The position numbers were made by a program, and so were the translations under genes. The notes under the pieces are model-generated. The model worked only from the letters and a program-made list of their open reading frames with translations, ran no database searches and had not been told where the DNA came from. Of a stretch of DNA of 64,000 nucleotides, positions 1 through 12,600 are shown in pieces (the first letter of the stretch is position 1; each line of letters starts with the position of its first letter). The stretch is taken from positions 310,001-374,000 of the forward strand of contig OZ023193.1 in NCBI GenBank assembly GCA_963995505.1, read 5' to 3'. The DNA is from Hypericum androsaemum (taxonomy: Eukaryota > Streptophyta > Magnoliopsida > Malpighiales > Hypericaceae).

Positions 1-567
1 CGTTACACTTTTAGGCTCGGATGGCTCCCCGAGCCAAAAATCATTCCGAACCATCGAACGATGTCGTCCAACAGTTGATTTGGCAGCCACGTCATAATTT
101 TTCGTCTCTCTTGGCATTATTTTTTGGGTCAATTTTATTATCATTTAAGTCCCTTATTTTTTTTATTTTTCAAATACCCCTCCTTTATATATTCAAAAAT
201 ACCCAAATCAAAACCCTAACCTCTCATTTTCTAATCTCTCCTCTCTCTCATTTTCTTTGTCTCATCTACCACTACCCCGACCCTCAACTGCTCCCTCTCT
301 CCCTTGCCTCTTCAAGTGACATTGCTCCCAACTCTAGCAACAGACTTCAGCTCACTCGCCTCTTCAAGTAGCATCACTCCCAAGCTCTTAACTCCATCAA
401 CAGACTTCAGCTCCCTCTACCTCGCCTCTTCGTCAAGCCGCCTCATCATCAAGTTGTTGTCGTTCGAGCTCAGTCTCCTCCTCGTCAAGGAGCTACTGTC
501 GAACTATCCTCAACCACTCTCGTCCAGCATCTACCGTACTCTACCTCTCTCGTCCAGCTGCTACCAT

Positions 568-981
568 ATGGATTCTCCTAACGGTAAGGTTAAGATTTGT
601 AGTTGTGGTTTTGAGTCGCCCTTACAAATGGCGAGGACAGCGGGAAACGTCGGACGATGCTTTTATGGTTGTGGTCGATATAGCGAATGCGATGAAAATA
701 TGTATAATTTTTTCATGTGGGTTGATTCACCTACTAACAAGTGGGGGACGGAATTGTTGCCATCTCTTTTGGGGTCAATTAAGCAGAAAAAAGAACATAT
801 ACTAGACTTAGAAGCGAATCTCAAGATGGTGAAGGAAGATGTTAATGCTATAGGAATGAAACTACAAAAATGTCAAGAGAAGTGCAACTTGCTACAATCT
901 GAGATTGTTAAATGGAAGAGATCGACTTTTTTATTTGTCATTCTAATTGCAATGTATGTTATTCACTTTGGAAAAATATAA
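568..981 (+). CDS. GRF-type zinc-finger protein with C-terminal membrane segment
   Basis: I recognise a plant GRF zinc finger at the N-terminus: a CxC pair (C11, C13), a GRCF core around residue 30, then C35, C41 and a closing FFMWVD at residues 48-53. Residues about 70-115 are charged and heptad-like, and residues about 117-133 are hydrophobic, ending with a likely membrane anchor. The ATG at 568 was chosen because the zinc finger starts ten residues later; the same frame is open upstream to 304, but that part is Ser/Leu-rich, imperfectly repeated and looks like 5' leader. The product would be 137 aa. GRF fingers bind nucleic acid in other proteins; the function of this short plant form is not known to me. 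Such genes often occur near Mutator-like elements, and this one is convergent with a transposase remnant. Confidence 0.65.
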   Translation: MDSPNGKVKICSCGFESPLQMARTAGNVGRCFYGCGRYSECDENMYNFFMWVDSPTNKWGTELLPSLLGSIKQKKEHILDLEANLKMVKEDVNAIGMKLQKCQEKCNLLQSEIVKWKRSTFLFVILIAMYVIHFGKI

Positions 982-1639
982 TTTTCTTTCTACTTTAAGA
1001 GATTGATGTAAGAGATTTGCTGTTATATTTGCTGTCAAATTTTGTCACATTCGCAAAACTTTCATAATATTATTGTCAAAACTAGACTACGCAAACCACA
1101 TCAAAAAAGTATGATACCACATCCGAAAAGTAACATACCACATCTGAAAAAGTTAATCATCCTTACATATTCATGGCGATACGAATATCCGAATATCCAA
1201 AGTAACATACCACCTGAGTGACCATTCTTACTACACCTGATAATTATAACTATACAAAACTTGTGGATACAAGGGTCTTCATCTAACGTATCCACCTGAG
1301 TGACCATCTAAATGTTTCAATCACTCGACAAAATGTAAAATCTTTCATCACCAGCTTCACTTCTCGGATCGGACCTAAATGCTTCAATCACAGCAAAATG
1401 CAAAAGTCTTCCATCACCAGCTTCACATCTCAGTCGCAGCCGACTGTTGGCTCCCCAATGTTGGCTTCTTAGATTTCCTAGGTTTTTTCTACAAGAGAAG
1501 CACACACTTTACTTTAGCAGCTTCATCATGTATAATAGAGGTGTACATAGTTAAATTCACAAGTCTGACCTTAGCAGCAGGCGATATGCTTGGGGCTGAA
1601 GTGACTCCGCGACCAGCAACGTGGATTATTCCACATTAG

Positions 1640-3008
1640 GAAAGTAACAGCATCATCACCGAGTGGCAACTTCTTCATCTCCCCTATGTATGCAGTAAAC
1701 TTTGTCTTACTTCCTATCAAGGCAGCATTCCAAAGTAGCTCTTTGAACTATTGCCCTTTGAAAGTGCCTTTGAAGTTCTCATAGAGATGTTTGACACAAA
1801 TTCGGTGCTCGACACCAGGCATAAGCCTATTCATAGCTTCTTGGAGTCCCTACAATAATTACAAATGAAACAAGATAAACTTTATATCATAGTGGACAGA
1901 ACTTAGTAAACTCAATTGATTACATCATATTCAACATTACCTTTTATTTATCGGACATGAACACCATCTGAGTTTCATTTGGGTGCTCGAATTTTGTCAA
2001 TCAAATTATGCAGAAACCATCCTCATGACGCTTTGTCTTCTACGTCCACCACTACAATGGCCAAGGGATACATGTTCTCATTTCCATCCTTGGCCACTGC
2101 AGACAGGAGTTGACCACTCATGTAACCTTTTAAGAAGTACCCGTCCAATCCAACAAAGGTCCATAGATCTGAAAAGAAGGCTCGCCTCTATGCAGCAAAC
2201 CTTACATACATATATAAGAACTGTGGGACTGGTGGTCGTGGCACCCACGTAGGTGTCAAAGTACCGGGTTCAACAATTTTGTCCCATCCTGAACTACCTT
2301 CACGAGTGGTGATCTTCACTTGGCTACCTTCATTCATTTTTAGAATGACCACCGCGTAGTCGTGCAATCTTTTATACTGTCTTCTTTCATCTCCATGGAT
2401 GATCCTAAGTGCAATTCGCTTTGCTCTATAGCACTTAGCACGAGAGACAGCTGCCATCAACTCCCTTTGTATTGTATTCTTCATTGAAATTACATCCCAA
2501 GTTGGATTGTCTCTGATATTTTCAAGATACGTCTGGGCAAAATACTTTAAAGACCAAACAACAAGCATTTAGATATATTGAAACATGGATGAAACAACAA
2601 TCAATACACTACCTTGAAGTCACTAGACCACTGTCCCAGATCCTAAAACAACTATGCTCAGGTTTCAAAGTCTTAATTTGGAAAGTCCCTTCATCATCTA
2701 TCAGCGAGGCATACACTCTAAACCCACATTCAATTTTGCAAACAGCAGTAGCAGCATATATGTTGTTCTTTTTCCACTTATAATCAGCCCCCTTACCTAT
2801 GGTCCACTCCTTCAAGGCATTTCTAAATTGTTGACGCGTCTTAAACTCCATTCCCTTTGTCAAGGTAAACTTTTCCTCTTGCAGTAACTCCTCAGAAAAC
2901 CAAGAGTAATCTCTCGCCTTGAAATCATCCTCGTCAGCCCTCACTTCGAATAAATCAGTGTCAGCAAAAATTGGTGGATCATCTTCAAATGGTTCAGCAT
3001 CCTTTAAA
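1640..3008 (-). pseudogene. Mutator-like (MULE) transposase, decayed
   Basis: Read on the minus strand, 2990-2609 encodes the DNA-binding domain seen at the start of MuDR-type transposases (FKTRQQFRNALKEW, YKWKKNN, then a Cys/His pair in CKIECGF and EHSCF). 2568-2188 continues with the linker region (AVSRAKCYRAKRIALRIIHGD, then a YKRLHDYA motif). At about 2165-2000 the catalytic start FVGLDGYFLKGYMSGQLL is visible, followed by AKDGNENMYPLAIVVV. 1860-1640 has the downstream helix region (RICVKHLYENFKGTFKG). Stop codons and frame changes interrupt it, for example just before the catalytic block, so it is not functional as it stands. A possible intron lies near 1940-1855. The 3' part below 1640 is unrecognisable. 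No terminal inverted repeats were found. Confidence 0.75.
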
Positions 3009-3036
3009 TCTAATTGTCAATAACCTATCAGATGAT

Positions 3037-3175
3037 AATGGTTTGCACGTAAAATGATATTGGTTTGGATGTGAAGTGATATTGTTTTGCACGTGTAGTG
3101 ATATTTGTGTGATATTGGGTGGTTTGTATGTGAAGTGATATTGGTTTGTATGCGGCCGTGATATTGGTTTGCTCC
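3037..3175. repeat. Short tandem repeat, GTGATATTGGTTTG-type
   Basis: About six imperfect copies of a roughly 22-bp unit containing tgatattggtttg follow one another, just upstream of the transposase remnant. A similar ATATTGG-based repeat occurs at 48900-49260. Confidence 0.7.
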
Positions 3176-3179
3176 CCAC

Positions 3180-4290
3180 CAAATTTGCCCCATAATTTTT
3201 ACCGAGGATTTGAATACAATTTTGCAGTCAAATTCTATTACGAAGTCTTTTGATTCAAAATGTAATTAATTGACTAACTAATTTAGATTTGAGCAGATAA
3301 TACTTTTGGATGATGATATTCTCCTTACAAATATTTAATAATAATTTTTTATTGATTAAAGTAGAACAACCAGATAAGTATTAGTTTTTGTTGGGGCAGG
3401 TCGATACTCCCATAAAAAAATCAATAATGAAAAAAACAATGTTAGCAGATCTAATTCAAGTCCCAAAGTTAAATTTGCATTTCCCACATGCTAACGGACA
3501 TAGACAATCAAAAATTGGTCAGCCACGCTGTGTTTGGATAAGATTAGTTAAACTTGACTCGCCCATAAACGTGGGTATTAATGTACTACCGCTCGATTAC
3601 CCGCGTCTCGCCACTTAGCAATATATTTTAAAAAGAGTATACATGAGTGATCCCCTATTATCTTGTCCGTGACCGTTGGTGGCCCGAAAGGCCAATTTTA
3701 CACAGAACCTTCCCTCAATCCCATCTCTCCACGAGCGTCCACGTCACCGCTCATCCTCGTATATCTCCGATTTCTAAGTTCTTGATAGTCTCTCTTTAAT
3801 AAATTAAATTAATTTCATACTAAACCGGGTTTATTCTCTTGACGATCCGAATCCCCTGTCCACCAACGCCTCTGTTAATGCCGCTGTCGAAAGTTACTTT
3901 TTTTTAATAAGATACTTCTCCCGTATTTCTTGCCAAGAAAAAAAAAATACTTCTCCCGTATTATATATGGATACACATTTACTATACATAAGTTCCTCCT
4001 AAGCTAGGTGCGGAAATTACGGTCTTGTGCATCTTTTTTTCCTGATTTTCTATAACTAGATGTAGGATGCCAATTGAGAGCAGTATTGTTTACATAATTG
4101 TCTCGCAATACTAGTTATCAATGTTTCCTGACCAAAAAAAAAATATCAATGTTTATAAAATCGAACCGAACGGCAACCCAAAATTCTTAAAATGTGTGGT
4201 TCACAAGGTTCGACCTAATTTTGGGCAGTCAAACCACTCCCCGAATTTTTGGTGGAAAACGAGCCGGGATCTCATTATTGTGCCCACTAA
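3180..4290. other. Gene-free AT-rich spacer
   Basis: I see no convincing gene. Open frames at 3388-3618 and 4121-4327 have no recognisable domain, and their composition is that of the surrounding DNA. Confidence 0.5.
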
Positions 4291-4292
4291 TC

Positions 4293-5366
4293 CACAAATG
4301 ACAAGTAGATTTGGACTAATTTATTAGCTAATTGATTAGGATATTTAATTATAGAAACTAAATCAAGTCATTATTGTGACATAGGTTAAATGAACTATTT
4401 CCTAAATATAAAATATAACCAAATCATTAATGAAAAGAATACGAAAAAAATACATTCCTGAACAAACTATTTTTTAAACAAAGTCTTATTTATATTTTAT
4501 TTTTTCTAAAAAACTAAAACCAACTCCATCGATTCTCTTTAATTTAATAATAAGTTATTCCACAATAAATTTCAAATCTAACAATGACATAGTTGTTGGA
4601 ACATATATTAATTGTTATTATTAACTTTAAAATATATTTATTTTTAGTGTAAATTAACTCGTGACATTTTATTCGAAAAAATTATTGAATTATTTTTTAA
4701 ACCAGATCATCATACACATTTGTAGTAATCTATGATCCAACTGGCACGATATCCCGGTGATGACATCTGCAATTTTTTGATTGCTTCCTAGCTTTGTTCA
4801 CACCAAACAATTTATTTATTTGGCAATACATATGCTTTCAATATTATTATTTATGCTTCAATTTTTTAAGAGGAGTATTTCAAAACTTATTACTATTGAA
4901 TACAATTCACTATTATTGTTTAGTTCTATATTTGACTCCAATGCATTCGTAGATAAATGTCAACTATTTGGTTAAGACTTTGTTCACCAAACTAATTCTA
5001 GCTATCACATTTTTTCACATGGGTTTGCAAGTTCTCCAATACATTAGACGCTTTATTTTATGTAGTTTGACTAATAACTTGTAAAGTCTTACTAATGTAG
5101 TGTAAATATGATTTTTCGGTAAATAAAGTATACTTGTAAAAAAAAATCTTGGTACTCGTTATTAAAGAGAATCGATGAAGTTGTTTTTTAGGAAAATTAA
5201 AATATAAACAAGACCTGAACATATTCATTTTATTAATGACTTTATTTTATTTTCTTGAAATTGAATACTTTGTTTAGAAAATAGTTTATTTTGATTTAGT
5301 TTTTTTTAATTAAATATCCTAGTCAATTAGTTAATAAATTAGTTCCAAATCCACTTGTCATTTGTA
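4293..5366. mobile_element. Fold-back element with long inverted arms
   Basis: The left arm (about 4293-4560) is closely matched by the reverse complement of the right arm (about 5150-5366). Both begin with ACAAATGACAAGT(A/G)GATTTGG, pass through an AACTAAATCAA block and end at a shared CATCGATTCTCTTTAAT. The arms flank about 590 bp of AT-rich centre with no coding sequence. Arm length of more than 200 bp suggests a non-autonomous MULE-like or fold-back element. I could not find a clean target-site duplication, so the exact ends are uncertain. Confidence 0.65.
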
Positions 5367-5399
5367 AATTATTAAGAATATATCAAGTTATCAAGTAAC

Positions 5400-7059
5400 T
5401 TGGTACCAAGAGACCACCATAAAATTTCTCAAAACGCTTCACGTTACAATTATGGAAAAATTTGCCTAACAACTCAACGAGAAGAAAATAATTAATATAT
5501 TAGTCTTCGATAGATGGGCGGTTAGGGCATAACGTACTATGGAGTCGTGTCTATAGAATTGTTTATGTGTTAAGGGATTAATTAATCGACAGGGCTTTGA
5601 TTAAGCTGCAGTGATTAATATAAAATAGCCAACTTTGTTTAATAATAATAATAAATTGAAGTCGAGATAGATGTTTGATCAACAAGAAAAAAGCATATGC
5701 CCTAACAACGTGGATCATTCTCTTTGACCAAGAATTGGCATTAGGGACGGTAGTAGTATGTACATAGTACACTCGCCACTTAGGGCTTAGTCGAGACAGC
5801 CGGCAATACACATCTACAGTCTTGTACTATATTTTGGGAGAAACTAAAATGTTCATTGTAATTATTATTGTAAAAATGAATTTAGTTCTGATTCAAGTTG
5901 AATCATGCATATTCAAATTTTAATATAATTATACTGTTTGAATTTAGATTTGAAATACTAGTTAAATTCAAAATAGTATATTATGAGTCGATTCACATGC
6001 TCAACAATTTATTATCAGTTGATTAGGCCGATATCGAGGCACATCGGAAAGGGAGATGCAACATTTGTATCTTATTGTGTTATGAAATTTGACCTATCGT
6101 GCCAACATCAGGGTCACTTTTTTTTCCGAAAGAAAAAGGACGAAAAAGTTCAACTTTTGAACTTTGAATGGTCTATTTTGCCATCAACTTCACGCTTATC
6201 CCATGAAAAACTTTCTCACTATTACAAAAAGGGCCAACTCCTTTTTCTCCCACCACTCATAGCTCACATCGCAACATTAGCCACATACATATGTTGTCAT
6301 GTAGGCTGCTTTTTGTTTGTGGCCGGAAGAAAATACATACCTAATATTGCGGGAATAAGTGAACAAATAATCCAAGACGAATTCATAGTGGTCGTCCCAA
6401 GGTCAGTCTAACTATACTAGGCTAGGCTAAACTATGAACTACAGACTATAGACTAAGAAAAGGAAAAGCAACAAGTAAGATAAAGATTTGTGTTGGTGAT
6501 GGATCCCTTGCCCGAGCTCCCCTTATATAGTGCACCTTGACCTAGCTCCCCCGACCTTAGAATAGAAAACCCTAAATCGCCTTTAATGCATGAAGATCCC
6601 AGCTCCAAGATTCGATCCCAAGAGATTTGCCAACTCGTGACCGTTGGAGAGATCCACCCTAGTCTAGTATAGCAACCTTCCACAACAAAAAGATTTGGCC
6701 TTAAATAAGACCGTGTCAGGTAAGCAACCCGGGTCACCATAGAAGATTATAGACCGTGTTCACCCGATTTCTCGTACTAGCCCAAGCGACAACAACGAGC
6801 CAAGCACAACTTCAGAATGGGCCATCCCTAATGTGGAGGATCCTCTCGGCTTCCTAAGGAAACTTTCAACATAATAAAATTTGATATCTGATCAAGCATC
6901 ACTAGGCCGTGCATCCTAAGCAATCCCGGCCCAAATAGAGGCAAGTCCAAATTATGCCCCGAGTCGAGAAACTTCGATCCAACTTTAGGAAAAAACCCAA
7001 GTCATAAATCAATTGAGGAAAAACCCGACTCAAGCACACCTTCCTCGAAGCTGACTTAA
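5400..7059. other. Spacer, possible LTR-like remnant on minus strand
   Basis: No gene is supported; the open frame 5983-6411 has no recognisable domain. On the minus strand a TATATAAGGGG box near 6527-6515 precedes a GC-richer leader, and the block up to about 7716 ends in TCCAACA. This resembles a solo LTR read from about 7716 down to 6434, but no flanking duplication was found. Confidence 0.3.
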
Positions 7060-7065
7060 GGTGAT

Positions 7066-7450
7066 GCATGACGGGTGCACCCCCAGCTAGGCTCATGGAA
7101 GGTGGGCCTCCTACCGTGTGCATGCGACGTGTGCCTCCAGTCGTGTGCATGTTACGTGCACCTCCTTTCGAACTCAAACTAAATGGGCCTCCTCCCATGC
7201 TTCTCTACCCAAACTTGGCATGTGAAAAGTGTGCCTCTTCAACATGGCTCATGATGCGTGCGCCTCTTCAACTCGGCCCATCGTGCGTGCGCCTCCAACT
7301 AGGCCCATCGTGCGTATGCTTCCAACCAGGCACATGATACGTGCGCCACCAACTCGGCTAGGCGCATGAATCGTGCGCCTCCTACCAGGCGCATGAAACG
7401 TGCGCCTCCAATTCGGCCAGGTGCACAGAATGTGCGCCTCTTACCCGAAG
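7066..7450. repeat. Minisatellite, about 27-32 bp unit
   Basis: Roughly a dozen degenerate copies of a unit like CATGAAACGTGCGCCTCCAA plus about ten more bases occur in a row. The CATG and GTGCGCCTCC portions are best conserved. The array is GC-rich against an AT-rich background. A second short array of GAGATG(T/C)(C/T)CAAGG-type repeats follows at 7560-7660. Confidence 0.75.
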
Positions 7451-7739
7451 TCGCAAAATCTGCTTACCTCACTTCGGGTCATACGGTGCATGCACTTCAC
7501 TACGAAATCAACCCGATCCAAGGCTATAACATTTTCACACTTCAACAATAAATGTCCAAAGGTGAGATGTCCCAATGCGTGACCCAAAGTGAGATGTCTC
7601 AAGGAGGTGAGACGACCATTCCAAGGCGAGACGACCAAGGTGAGATGCTCCAAGGCAAAGACGACCAACAACATCTCAACGCCTTTCTCATGTCTTGATA
7701 TTTTTGCACTCCAACACGTAATAATACATGGCACCTATT

Positions 7740-9265
7740 TCTCGGACAAATCCAAACTTGATTAGTCTTGTTTGAATGACAAAAAATAAGGCACTAAAAA
7801 CATCTAACAAGTAGGGAAGTGACAATAAACAGCAAAAACAAGTTGTTTGTTATTCCAAGATTGTAGACCAAGTGTAAAACGACCGGTACTAGTCCTGACA
7901 AGTTGTGTTTGGACACTATTTGTAAATGCTAGCTCCAACAACTGAGGAACAATTATTAGTTCCTTTGTTTTTTCCCCTTTATGAATAACTCTGGATCTGA
8001 AGAAAATCGATGATGTTCAGATCGGAAGAAAACAATATAACATATGGCTAAAATTAATGTTGTGGCATCAAGAAACAATTCAATTAACTGAGATTAATGA
8101 GTGTAATTTAATTGTCAATTAGATAAAATATGTATCATATGATCTGAGAATTTTGAACTAGAAAGGAATAATATTAATTTGTCGAGGACAATAATGTAGA
8201 CTCTAAACAATTTTTCTCAAAGTGCCTTTTAGTTTGCCGGTAATGAATGGTGGAGCGTGGGAAAACAAAACGGGGACACTTCATTGGCCAAAGATCAAGG
8301 CGGAGAAGTTGGCATCGCGTATTCCTAGGGATTTTACGAACAATAAACTATTTAATTAAGGTATGTAATTCAATTAGGCTGAATGGTATTAATTACATAC
8401 CTTAATTAAAATTCATGTAAATCTCTCTAGCTCTTAAATGAACTCATATTGTGTATGCGAGATGACACGTTGTTGTTGAAACTTCGCAACTCTTTATGTA
8501 TATATTTTTGAAGGACAAAGCTTTATATTTTTTGAGACACGACGTAATGTAATGGTAACTCTTTTTTTTTTAATTTGTGAGTTTTGAAATTTATAGCCAA
8601 AAGCCAGGGAGCGATGGACATGTGCATGGAGAAAACTTGTCTATAAAAGAGAGAGATTTCCATGGGATGGGAGTGATATGATTATAATTAAAGAGACCTT
8701 CTTGCTCTGTAGGTAAGTACCTAGAAGAAGAAGGCAAAAAGTGACTCCATTATTTCACATAATAAGCAAAGCCGTCGGATGGGCCCACCCACCCCATCTT
8801 GATCTAATTGGGTGGCGCTCCCCCCTCCCCTCATTAGCTATTTTGTTACTAAACTAATCAAAATGCGAGCTGGTAAAGTTTTTGCGAAGTGATAAATTTT
8901 TTTGAAAATTTTTAACACTAATACTTCCTTAAATATAGTTATTATTTATACAATATGGGGAGAGCGATGGTTTATTATATATGTAATCTCCTCCCGTAGA
9001 AGAATAAAATAAGCCATTGTGAAAATTATAATTTTACGGTGATATCATTGCAATAAAAAATATTTGGACCAATAAATTTTACTTAGGGGAGAAAAAAAGT
9101 AAAGTATGTCACTAATTTAAAAGATACCAAATCTCATTAACAACACATACAATGGAAACTCCATACTTGTTAGTTAAATAACAATAATGTCACCCAATCT
9201 CAATAAATTTGTGAACTCAATAAATAATTGATTTCAACGGAAATATACACAAATTAAAAACAAGG
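7740..9265. other. AT-rich intergenic DNA upstream of the STY kinase
   Basis: No coding sequence was found. The only clear structure is the inverted repeat at 8351-8410, listed separately. Confidence 0.5.
8351..8410. repeat. Perfect 20-bp inverted repeat
   Basis: TTTAATTAAGGTATGTAATT (8351-8370) is exactly the reverse complement of 8391-8410, with a 20-base spacer. It would form a stable hairpin in either strand. Confidence 0.85.
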
Positions 9266-9266
9266 G

Positions 9267-9292
9267 TGAGAGAGAGAGAGAGAGAGAGAGAA
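9267..9292. repeat. (GA)n microsatellite
   Basis: An uninterrupted GA dinucleotide run lies about 330 bp upstream of the STY kinase start codon, in or near its promoter. Pyrimidine-rich leader follows at 9410-9450. Confidence 0.9.
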
Positions 9293-9616
9293 GAACATGT
9301 ATTTATCTATCAATCCTAATCCTGGTCCTGTTCCTCCGCCACCTCAGTGCCAACCCTGCATCCTTATAAACTCGCAATTCCTAATCAGGAACAATAACTC
9401 GTACCCTAAACTCTCCCTCCCTTTCTCTCTCTAAACCCCTCGTCCCCTCCCCCTGCTCCTCCACGTCTTCCAAATATTAATCTTCCAGAAGAGATTAAAA
9501 CGCCAAATCACGAAGACACTTATCCCTACGTTGCCGTTTTTATCAGGTTCTTTTCACATTCCCGGCGTCGTTTCGATAGGAAAAGAGTCTGAAAAAGGAA
9601 AGAAAACCGTGGAACC

Positions 9617-12600
9617 ATGATGGTGATGACGGAGGACAACGGCAACAGCAAGAGCCTCAACGGCGGGGACAACACGACGACGTCGTCCACGTCGTCTTCC
9701 GTCGGGGCCCAGTCGGGGACCCAGCAGAAGCAGAAGCAGAAGCTGGAAGTGTACAACGAGGTTCTGAGGAGGCTCAAGGGATCCGACCACCCCGACGCCA
9801 ATCTCCCTGCCTTCGACGACGATCTCTGGGCCCACTTCACCCGCCTCCCCACTCGGTACTCCCTTCCTCCCTCCCTCCCTTATCTTATTCATTTATTATC
9901 TGTGTGATTGCATGTGCGCGGGGATTATAATGTTAGGGTTTAGGAACTGCTTAGCGGCGCATAAGTGAGATTAATCATGTCATTAGTGGAAAATCTTCGA
10001 GATTTTATTAACATGTATTGTAATTTTTTTTGTTTTTGTTTGGGGGAAGATATGCATCGGATGTGAACGTCGAGAGGGCGGAGGACGTGCTAATGCACAA
10101 GAGATTGCTCAATTTGGCTCACGATCCGGCTAACCGCCCCGCCATAGATGTCCACCTCGTCCAGGTCCCCCCACTTTTTTTCCTTTCCTTTCAATTTGGT
10201 CCTCTTTCCGTGGACCCTTGACTTTGGATGGGGTCAATTTGGTTGCTTTGTTGATTGGGTCCACCATGTTGATGCTTATCCTCTTGGGCACCGACCAGTG
10301 TTTTTTCTATTGTTCATGCAATGTTATCCCTTTTAGTAATGGGTTCGGTGGGGGCCATGTTGTTTTTGTCCCTTTTCTTTCCTTTGATTGCGCACCCATT
10401 TGCTTTATATGATCCTACTAGTTCCTTGTTCGTACATTTTCGGCTCAGAGTTTGGAGATTCCGTTTTGCAGTTGTGGGAGCTGCAGAATGGGTCCACCTA
10501 CCTTTTCATTTTTCTGCTGTTTTGTGTAGGGCCATGGTGGAATTTTAGCTAATGCATTAAGTTAGTACTCACTCGGGTTTATCTCTTTTAAAGATAAACC
10601 TTTTCTTTTAATACGCCTTTTGCATCTTTTCGGCTCTTTTCTGGGGGCCAAATATCTATGTTTTATGTTATGCATGGCCGAGAGTCGTCCAGAGTTTTTT
10701 AAGGCACTCATTTCATCAGGATATGAGATGTAGCTTGCGCGAGGCTTTTTCTCTGACTTAGTCAGTCATCTTGGTGCATTAACCTAGTGGTGTACTGTCT
10801 TTAGGATTTTACGTAGAATCGATGTTGTTTTTCATTGATTGAAGTTGTTTGCAGGTTCAGCACGTATCAGACGGGGATTTGGCTGATGCCGGCCTCCCAG
10901 ATACATCCATTAAAGACAAACCTGAAAGTAGCAGACATAGGTAAGATATTCATCAATTGTATTGTCCTTTGAATATCGTGATTTCAACTTATCTTGTCTC
11001 TTCTGTTTTTCCTTTGTTCTACCCATCAACACTGTCATTAGTGTACCTGGTTTTCAATGGTCAGTATACATCCACCACCAGCCTTTGGTTCGTCGCCTAA
11101 CCTTGAAGCTCTAGGTCTTGAAGCGTATGATGCCGAAGATAAAGATGGAGATAAATCAGTTCATGCCAATGCAAAGTTCTCTCGGTAATTCACTTGTCTG
11201 TGATTGTCCTTGATGCAAAACAGTTTGAATCTGAAGCCAGTAGTTGTACTCAAATTTTTTTGGCTGAATGGTTGGTTACAAATACCATTCTTCTGATGCC
11301 GCAGCTGTTTAGGACATCCTAGTTCAAGGTTTTCACTTGGAAATTTCTGGTCAAATGAATTGCTATTACAAATATCACTCAGGAATTATGGTGTATTTCA
11401 AAGTAGTACTTCATCATCTTTCTTGTAGTTTGTCTACTACAAATGTCCAACCAATATTGCTCTTTCACAGAATTGAAATGAATGTTATGTATCAAACAAC
11501 TGGGAAAAAAATACGATGCGTGGTTTTTTGTGGCCATGGACCATGAAGTGTCTAATCTTTGTCAACTGGATTGATGCAGGCCCATGCATGAAATCACCTT
11601 TTCAACTGACGACAAACCTAAGCTCCTCAGTCAAGTAAGATAATCAACTCTAGGCTGAACATGCTTTTATTGGCACAGTAGATTCTGTTGGTTTCTTTTC
11701 AGATATTAGATAAATCATCACGAGTTACAATTTTGCAGTTGACAGGGTTACTTTCTGAGATTGGGCTGAACATCCAAGAAGCACATGCCTTTTCCACAGT
11801 CGATGGCTATTCGTTAGATGTCTTTGTTGTTGATGGTTGGCCATACGAGGTACAAGCAATTTCCAGTAGTAATCAGCTAGATTTATTGGTTAAGTATTTC
11901 ATTTCCGTTCATATTCAATTTAAAATTAAGTGTTTGACCATATCTTTTGAAAGTTCAGGAGACCGACCAGCTTAGAGTTGTGTTGGAGAAGGCAGCTTTT
12001 AGGATTGAGGTAATTCCTTCATTATTTGTATGCCTTCCCTGATGTTGCTTTTGTGTACTCTGGCAAAACTTCATGCTTGGTTATAGCGAACTGGTTTTTG
12101 GGTGATTCTCTTCTTTCACCTAGGATAGGATACTTTGACAGGTTGCTGCTTTCTCACATCTTCCATGGCTTTCATGTGGTAATTTTATGTTGATCATGTG
12201 CATTTCAATGCCTTGATGGAATTGTGCATTCTTGATTTAGCTAAAACATGATACTGTGCAGAAGCAATCTTGGCCAGATCATCATCACGATAATAAGCAA
12301 CCTCAAATTAAAAGTGATCCTGGTTATGTGGTGATACCAACCGATGGAACGGACGTTTGGGAAATTGATCCTAAACATTTGAAGTTTGAGAATAAAGTTG
12401 CTTCTGGATCATATGGCGATTTGTAAGTTTCTTATTCTTGTACTTTTGCTTCTTGCCATTTGGGATTTTAGTTAACTTCGCTTTTCAATTTTCCTAGGTA
12501 CAAAGGTACTTATTGTAGTCAGGAGGTAGCTATTAAGGTCCTCAAGCCTGAGCGGGTGAATTCTGATTTGCAGCAAGAATTCGCTCAGGAAGTCTTTATA

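Noticed and set aside
5983..6411. 142-aa plus-strand open frame
   Set aside because: No recognisable domain, no splice or promoter context, and codon use like the surrounding spacer.
9554..9892. Long minus-strand open frames over the first STY46 exon
   Set aside because: They are antisense shadows of a GC-rich coding exon and show no domain.
11701..11738. Earlier acceptor for STY46 exon 6 giving [12 protein letters not shown]
   Set aside because: The extra residues are absent from the family, and the later AG gives the standard join [11 protein letters not shown].
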